From Flavobacteriaceae bacterium (GTDB lineage Bacteria; Bacteroidota; Bacteroidia; Flavobacteriales; Flavobacteriaceae): a stretch of 55,722 nucleotides of DNA. Positions 51,397 to 55,722 of the stretch are shown here, one piece after another. Below the pieces are notes generated by a model. That model saw only the letters and a program-made list of their open reading frames with translations. It was not told the origin of the DNA and made no database searches. The position numbers and the translations under genes are program-made. Within the stretch, counting starts at the first letter, position 1; every line of letters begins with the position of its first letter. The stretch is taken from positions 1-55,722 of the forward strand of contig JALSLK010000121.1 in the NCBI GenBank assembly GCA_026988355.1, given 5' to 3'.

Positions 51397-53661
51397 CTAA
51401 GCATCAACCAACCAAAAATCTAAATGTTTACGTTCTAAATCTGTTTTTTTAACTTTTACCATCACTTCATAACCAAGTGTAAATTCGTTTCCTGTTGCTT
51501 GTCCAACTACCGAAAATTTCTTTTCATCAAAGGTGTAAAAATCATCTTGAATATCTCCAATTCTAACCATTCCTTCGCATTTATTTTCTATAATTTCTAC
51601 ATAAATTCCCCAATCCGTAACTCCAGTAATTACACCTTTAAATACATCATTATTATGATCTTGCATGTATTTTACTTGCATGTATTTTATAGAATCTCTT
51701 TCTGCTTTTGTTGCCATATATTCTCTTTCGGAAGCATGTTTACATTTTTCTTCATACACTTCTTTATTAGCAGATTTTCCACCATCTAAATAATGTTGTA
51801 ACAAACGATGTGTCATTACATCTGGATATCGTCTAATTGGCGATGTAAAATGAGAATAATAATCGAATGCTAATCCATAATGTCCAATGTTTTCGGTGGT
51901 ATAAACTGCTTTACTCATAGATCGTATAGAAAGTGTTTCTACCATATTTTGTTCTGCTTTTCCTTTTACATCTGCTAATAATTTATTGATAGATTGCGTG
52001 GTATGTTTTCTAGAATCTGTTTGTATTTGATACCCAAATTTATGAATAATTCGTTGTAAATCTTCTAACTTTGAAATATCAGGTTCATCGTGAATTCGAT
52101 ATACAAATGTTTTTTTACTTGGTGTTCCATTTTTATTTTTACCTATAAATTCTGCTACTTTACGATTTGCTAGTAACATAAATTCTTCAATTAGCTTATT
52201 TGCATCTTTCGATTCTTTGGTATATACTCCTATTGGATTTGCATTTTCATCCAAATGAAATCTAACTTCTGTTCTATCGAACGAAAGAGCTCCAGTATCC
52301 ATTCTTTTTTTACGAAGAATTTTAGCTAATATATCCATTTCTAAAATGGCTTTTGCTAATTCTGGTGTAGTATCGTATTCTTTATCTGTTAAAGAAATTT
52401 CTGCTGGAATGGTTCGTTTTAATTTTGAATTTTGAGTACTAAAATTTGAATTTTTCTCAATAATTACTTGTGCTTCTTCATAAGCAAATCGAGCGTCGCT
52501 ATAAATTACAGTTCTTCCAAACCATTGGTTAACAATATGTGCTTTTTTATCGAGTTCAAATACAGCAGAAAAAGTTAATTTTTCTTCGTGTGGTCTTAAA
52601 GAACATACATTATTACTTAATACTTCTGGTAACATTGGAACTACTCTATCTACTAAATAAACCGAAGTAGCTCTGTGATATGCTTCGTCTTCTAAAATGG
52701 TATCTTCTTGTACATAATGACTAACATCTGCTATATGAATTCCTATTTCATAATTTCCATTTTCTAAAATTTGAAACGAAAGCGCATCATCAAAATCTTT
52801 AGCAGTTTTTGGATCAATTGTAAAAGTTAGTACTTCTCTAAAATCTCTTCTTTTTGCAATTTCTTTTTCCGTAATTTTAATCGGTAATTTTTCGGCATCT
52901 TTTTCTACTTCTTTCGGAAATTTATAAGGTAAATTATATTCTACCAATATAGAATGCATTTCGGTATCGTGGTCTCCTGGTTTTCCTAATACTTCGGTAA
53001 TTTTCCCAAATGGATTTTTAGAGTTTTCTGGCCAATCGGTCATGGTTATCAAAACTTTATCGCCATCATTAGCACCATTAATATGTTTCATAGGTACAAA
53101 AATATCCGAATACATTTTGTTATCATCAGGTACTACAAATCCAAAATTTTTATTCATTTGTAAAACACCTACAAAATCTGTTTTTGATCTTTCTAGTATT
53201 TCTACAATATCTCCTTCAGTTTTTTTATTTTTTATTCTGTTATATACATACACTTTAACAGTATCGTTATGTAATGCATGATTCATGTTACGAGAAGGTA
53301 TATAAATATCTTGTTCCAAATCATCGCAAATTACATAAGCATTTCCTCTAGCAGTAGCATCTACACGTCCAATATGATATTTATTATCTGTTATTATTTG
53401 AAATTTACCTCTATCTATTTCTTTTATTTGCTTATCTAATAATAGTTCCGCTAATTTTTTTGTTATTTGGTTTCTACCATCAGCGTCGGTTATTTCTAAC
53501 TGCGAAGCTATTTGTTTATAATTTAAACTTTGTTTTGCATTTTGGCTAAGTACTTTTGCAATTTTTCTTGCTAAATGTTTTATTTCGTTCTTCGTTTTCT
53601 TTTTATTGTTTCCAAAATATTTAGATTTTGAAACCCCTTTTTTCTTTTTTCTTCTTGACAT
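51397..53661 (-). CDS. rnr: Ribonuclease R
   Basis: A 754-residue exoribonuclease. It has a basic Lys-rich N-terminus, a winged-helix start, two cold-shock-type domains, the RNB catalytic domain (T-I-D-P-K-T-A-K-D-F-D-D-A, about 280-293, then H-I-A-D-V-S-H-Y and the H-F-T-S-P-I-R-R-Y-P-D block near 610), and a C-terminal S1 domain (V-T-D-W-G-I-Y-V-E-I). It degrades structured RNA 3' to 5'. Length and order are normal for RNase R/VacB. It converges on the eCIS operon; no terminator hairpin is obvious in the 75-base gap. It is housekeeping and not part of the cluster. Confidence 0.95.
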   Translation of the reverse strand: MSRRKKKKGVSKSKYFGNNKKKTKNEIKHLARKIAKVLSQNAKQSLNYKQIASQLEITDADGRNQITKKLAELLLDKQIKEIDRGKFQIITDNKYHIGRVDATARGNAYVICDDLEQDIYIPSRNMNHALHNDTVKVYVYNRIKNKKTEGDIVEILERSKTDFVGVLQMNKNFGFVVPDDNKMYSDIFVPMKHINGANDGDKVLITMTDWPENSKNPFGKITEVLGKPGDHDTEMHSILVEYNLPYKFPKEVEKDAEKLPIKITEKEIAKRRDFREVLTFTIDPKTAKDFDDALSFQILENGNYEIGIHIADVSHYVQEDTILEDEAYHRATSVYLVDRVVPMLPEVLSNNVCSLRPHEEKLTFSAVFELDKKAHIVNQWFGRTVIYSDARFAYEEAQVIIEKNSNFSTQNSKLKRTIPAEISLTDKEYDTTPELAKAILEMDILAKILRKKRMDTGALSFDRTEVRFHLDENANPIGVYTKESKDANKLIEEFMLLANRKVAEFIGKNKNGTPSKKTFVYRIHDEPDISKLEDLQRIIHKFGYQIQTDSRKHTTQSINKLLADVKGKAEQNMVETLSIRSMSKAVYTTENIGHYGLAFDYYSHFTSPIRRYPDVMTHRLLQHYLDGGKSANKEVYEEKCKHASEREYMATKAERDSIKYMQVKYMQDHNNDVFKGVITGVTDWGIYVEIIENKCEGMVRIGDIQDDFYTFDEKKFSVVGQATGNEFTLGYEVMVKVKKTDLERKHLDFWLVDA

Positions 53662-53986
53662 TTATTTATTTAATTGTTATTGATTTTATTCGTTAATTTT
53701 TACGAATTTATTTTTAATATAATGATTATTACTTTTTAATTAGAAGCGTAATTATTTCTTAATAATCATTGTTAAGATGGGCGCAAGTTACAAAAAGTTA
53801 TTTTAACTTAATCTTAATTTTTATTTAAAATAGACTACTAAAATTAAAATTAAAATTTTGTTCGGTTAAAATAATGTCTGTTTCAGTATTAAAATTAGTA
53901 CATTAAGTAAAATTGTATTCTTGTAATAAACTAATATGTTGTCATTTGCATCATAAATATTTTATTAACACTTAAAATGAAACATA
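53662..53986. other. Intergenic region with an inverted repeat
   Basis: This 325-base divergent gap lies between rnr (minus) and the plus-strand lipoprotein. AATGATTATTA (53721-53731) and TAATAATCATT (53760-53770) form a perfect 11-base inverted repeat with a 28-base spacer. No gene, RNA or clear TAnnTTTG promoter is seen in the rest. Confidence 0.4.
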
Positions 53987-54829
53987 ATGAAAAAAACGAA
54001 AAATCTATTATTTAGTATGTTATTTATAGTAACCTTATTTAGTTTACAAAGTTGTAAAGATGAGGATGAAGAAACTACTCCACAACCAATAGCAAAAAAA
54101 GTACAATTAGCTAATAATACTACTTTTGGAAAAATTTTGACAGATGCACAAGGGAAATCATTGTATTTTTTCTCAGACGATGTCGATGGAACTTCTGCTT
54201 GTACAAATGGATGTTTAAATAATTGGCCAATTTTTTATGAAAATAATTTAACTTTTGATGATGGATTAGATGCTACAGATTTCAATACAATTACACGTGC
54301 AGATGGTCAAAAGCAAACTACATACAAAGGATGGCCTTTATATTATTACGTAACAGATAATAATTCTGGAGATACTTTTGGAGATGGTGTAAATGGCGAT
54401 TGGTATATTGCAAAACCAGACTATGCAGTTATGTTTGTTTTTGGACAATTACACGGTCATGACGGAAATGATTATTTAAGCGATTATACGGTTGGTAATG
54501 GAGAAACAGGTTATATCGTAGATGCTTATGGTAAAACACTATACATTTTTAGTCATGATTCAAACAACTTAAATACGTTTACAGCAGCAGATTTCGGAAA
54601 TAACGCAATCTGGCCAATTGCAGAAATAGCACCAAATAAAGTGCCTAGTAATTTAAATACAGCAGATTTTGGAACTATAAATGTTTTTGGAAAAACACAA
54701 TTAACTTACAAAGGTTGGCCTTTGTATTACTTTGGACAAGATTCTAATCGCGAAGATAATAAAGGAATTAGTTTTCCTGCAGCTGGAGTTTGGCCAATTG
54801 CCAATACAACTACTACAGTAGCACCTTAA
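53987..54829 (+). CDS. Secreted repeat lipoprotein (COG4315-like)
   Basis: A 280-residue protein with a signal peptide and lipobox L-Q-S-C (near residue 23). It contains two copies of the Lipoprotein_15 repeat: G-K-I-L-T-D-A-Q-G-K-S-L-Y-F-F with W-P-I-F and Y-K-G-W-P-L-Y-Y-Y in the first half, and Y-I-V-D-A-Y-G-K-T-L-Y-I-F with W-P-I and Y-K-G-W-P-L-Y-Y-F in the second. The function of this family is not settled. It contains an H-G-H-D-G-N stretch in the middle. It is followed by a terminator-like hairpin and then the cytochrome P460-like gene, which may share a theme of surface electron or redox proteins, but they are separately transcribed. Confidence 0.85.
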   Translation: MKKTKNLLFSMLFIVTLFSLQSCKDEDEETTPQPIAKKVQLANNTTFGKILTDAQGKSLYFFSDDVDGTSACTNGCLNNWPIFYENNLTFDDGLDATDFNTITRADGQKQTTYKGWPLYYYVTDNNSGDTFGDGVNGDWYIAKPDYAVMFVFGQLHGHDGNDYLSDYTVGNGETGYIVDAYGKTLYIFSHDSNNLNTFTAADFGNNAIWPIAEIAPNKVPSNLNTADFGTINVFGKTQLTYKGWPLYYFGQDSNREDNKGISFPAAGVWPIANTTTTVAP

Positions 54830-54847
54830 AAACATATTTTAAAAATT

Positions 54848-54885
54848 AAAGTTTACGACAAACTACGGTTTGCCGTAAACTTTTT
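54848..54885 (+). terminator. Terminator after the secreted-repeat lipoprotein
   Basis: Arms 54848-54863 and 54868-54883 (AAAGTTTACG... and its partner) pair over 16 positions with one A/C mismatch around a TACG loop, followed by T residues. Confidence 0.8.
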
Positions 54886-54955
54886 AAATCTAATTTTTAC
54901 CAAACAAAAAGAATAATAAAATTTACTATTTATAGCGTTTTAAAAAACATAAAAT

Positions 54956-55483
54956 ATGCATAAAATAAAAATAATTTATATACTACTAATTGTAATATTT
55001 ATATCGTGTAAAAAAGAAGAAGAATATAAACTAATAGCTTCAGTTCCAGATTTAGAAATGCCAACTAATCATCTAAAATTTAAAGAAATAGAAGAGTATA
55101 AAAACTATAAAATTGTTGGTACTCATTTTAGAACAGATAAAAAGGAATTGCGATACATTTTAGCAAATAATAAAGCATTTAAAGCCTATAACGAAGGAAC
55201 TCCTTTTCCTAACGGAAGTAAAATTGTTAAAATTGGTTGGACGGTTAAAAATATGTCCAATTTTAATCCTGCTTTAGAAGCTAACAAAGTACAACGTATA
55301 GAATATATGATAAAAGACAATAAGCGTTTTTCTAAAAATCCAGGAAATTGGGGTTATGCTAGATTTGTTAAAAAAGAAGAAAATTACCAAGCTTGGAGTA
55401 AAGGAACTACAAGTTGTATTAGTTGTCATAATATAGCAAAAGATAACGGCTATTTATTTACAAAAATGCAAAAATTACAGTAG
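54956..55483 (+). CDS. Cytochrome P460-like lipoprotein
   Basis: A 175-residue protein with a short signal and lipobox I-S-C near residue 18. The domain contains Y-K-I-V-G-T-H-F-R and R-Y-I-L-A-N, then W-T-V-K-N, and ends with a single haem-binding C-I-S-C-H (Cys154, Cys157, His158). This order, with a P460-type beta fold and a C-terminal CxxCH, fits cytochrome P460, a haem protein linked to hydroxylamine or nitric-oxide chemistry, or a peroxidase-like role. Whether the usual cross-linking Lys is present I cannot tell. Its substrate is unknown. Confidence 0.8.
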   Translation: MHKIKIIYILLIVIFISCKKEEEYKLIASVPDLEMPTNHLKFKEIEEYKNYKIVGTHFRTDKKELRYILANNKAFKAYNEGTPFPNGSKIVKIGWTVKNMSNFNPALEANKVQRIEYMIKDNKRFSKNPGNWGYARFVKKEENYQAWSKGTTSCISCHNIAKDNGYLFTKMQKLQ

Positions 55484-55518
55484 TAAACTCAGTTTAATGC
55501 AAAAATTTAGGCGAAAAT

Positions 55519-55559
55519 ATTGCCTTTTATTTGGATTTCATTCGAAATTGATGAATTTA
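55519..55559 (+). repeat. Interspersed repeat B, copy 2
   Basis: It matches 2063-2103 at about 37 of 41 positions, in the same orientation and again just downstream of a coding gene. Confidence 0.6.
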
Positions 55560-55599
55560 TCTTAACTTTTAAAAAGTAAAAATAAAAATATAAACAATT

Positions 55600-55722
55600 T
55601 TAATTTTTACCAACCCATTTTTTAAAATCAGTAAGTTTTGCCTTACTAATTATTATAGCTATTGGTGCGATTGGATTAGTAATAACTTTTAGTTGTGTAC
55701 TTCCATATTTTTCAATTTTATC
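55600..55722 (-). CDS. C-terminal end of an unidentified protein (partial)
   Basis: An open frame enters from the right edge and ends at the stop at 55600-55602, giving the last 40 residues (…I-T-N-P-I-A-P-I-A-I-I-I-S…, ending K-K-W-V-G-K-N). Codon use matches the neighbours and no stop interrupts the visible part. Too short to assign a family. Confidence 0.5.
   Translation of the reverse strand, partial: DKIEKYGSTQLKVITNPIAPIAIIISKAKLTDFKKWVGKN

Noticed and set aside
1..55722. CRISPR arrays, tRNA or rRNA genes, insertion sequences
   Set aside because: I found no regularly spaced repeats, no cloverleaf or rRNA-like sequence, and no transposase gene. The repeats seen are isolated pairs.

Overview
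This is a strongly AT-rich stretch of a Bacteroidota chromosome, most likely a marine member of the Flavobacteriaceae. The indications are promoter elements of the Bacteroidota type (TAnnTTTG), a hybrid two-component sensor of the Bacteroidota kind, paired POT peptide transporters, many lipoproteins with a Cys lipobox, and small Bacteroidota-specific families such as DUF5908. I cannot name the genus from sequence alone.

Region 1 (1-24300) is mostly chromosomal housekeeping. It starts with two small minus-strand genes that follow the wreck of an N-acetylmuramoyl-L-alanine amidase gene. Next come a hemolysin III family membrane protein, a YbjQ protein, TatA, an SPFH protein, a 1343-residue hybrid sensor/AraC regulator, a secreted S74 (tail-fibre chaperone) protein, and two secreted thioredoxin-like proteins. 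A peptide-use block follows: an M1 aminopeptidase converges on a DPP-IV-like peptidase plus two POT transporters. The rest holds an HExxH membrane protein, degradative HMG-CoA reductase, an OmpH/Skp-like lipoprotein, a TonB-C-terminal-like lipoprotein and a Bax-inhibitor-1 family protein.

Region 2 (24298-51321) is the main interest: about 26.5 kb of tightly packed plus-strand genes encoding an extracellular contractile injection system (eCIS, the AFP/PVC/AlgoCIS-type phage-tail-like particle). In order they are: cap/terminator protein (DUF4255), an unrecognised partner, one sheath protein with a large insertion, two tube proteins, DUF5908, a LysM hub protein, a VgrG-like spike, a PAAR tip, a gp25-like protein, a baseplate J-like wedge, a Pvc12-like wedge, a 1364-residue unknown with duplicated beta modules, and a CIS tape-measure-family protein. 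These are followed by a 1239-residue nuclease toxin, a probable SUKH-type immunity protein, a peptidoglycan-binding muramidase, an AAA+ ATPase and a DNase-I-like EEP protein. No capsid, terminase, portal or T6SS membrane-complex genes are present. The 514-bp leader holds a candidate small RNA with its own promoter and terminator, and a strong inverted repeat directly upstream of the best promoter match for the operon.

Region 3 (51397-55722) returns to the chromosome: RNase R, a secreted-repeat lipoprotein, a cytochrome P460-like lipoprotein and the C-terminal end of an unidentified minus-strand gene. Two families of short interspersed repeats link distant points of the window.

The most notable idea is that this eCIS carries a nuclease toxin with an adjacent immunity-like gene, plus a second nuclease and a muramidase. 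Most characterised eCIS act on eukaryotic cells, so a toxin/immunity pair suggests antibacterial use or a need for self-protection. This is inference and untested.
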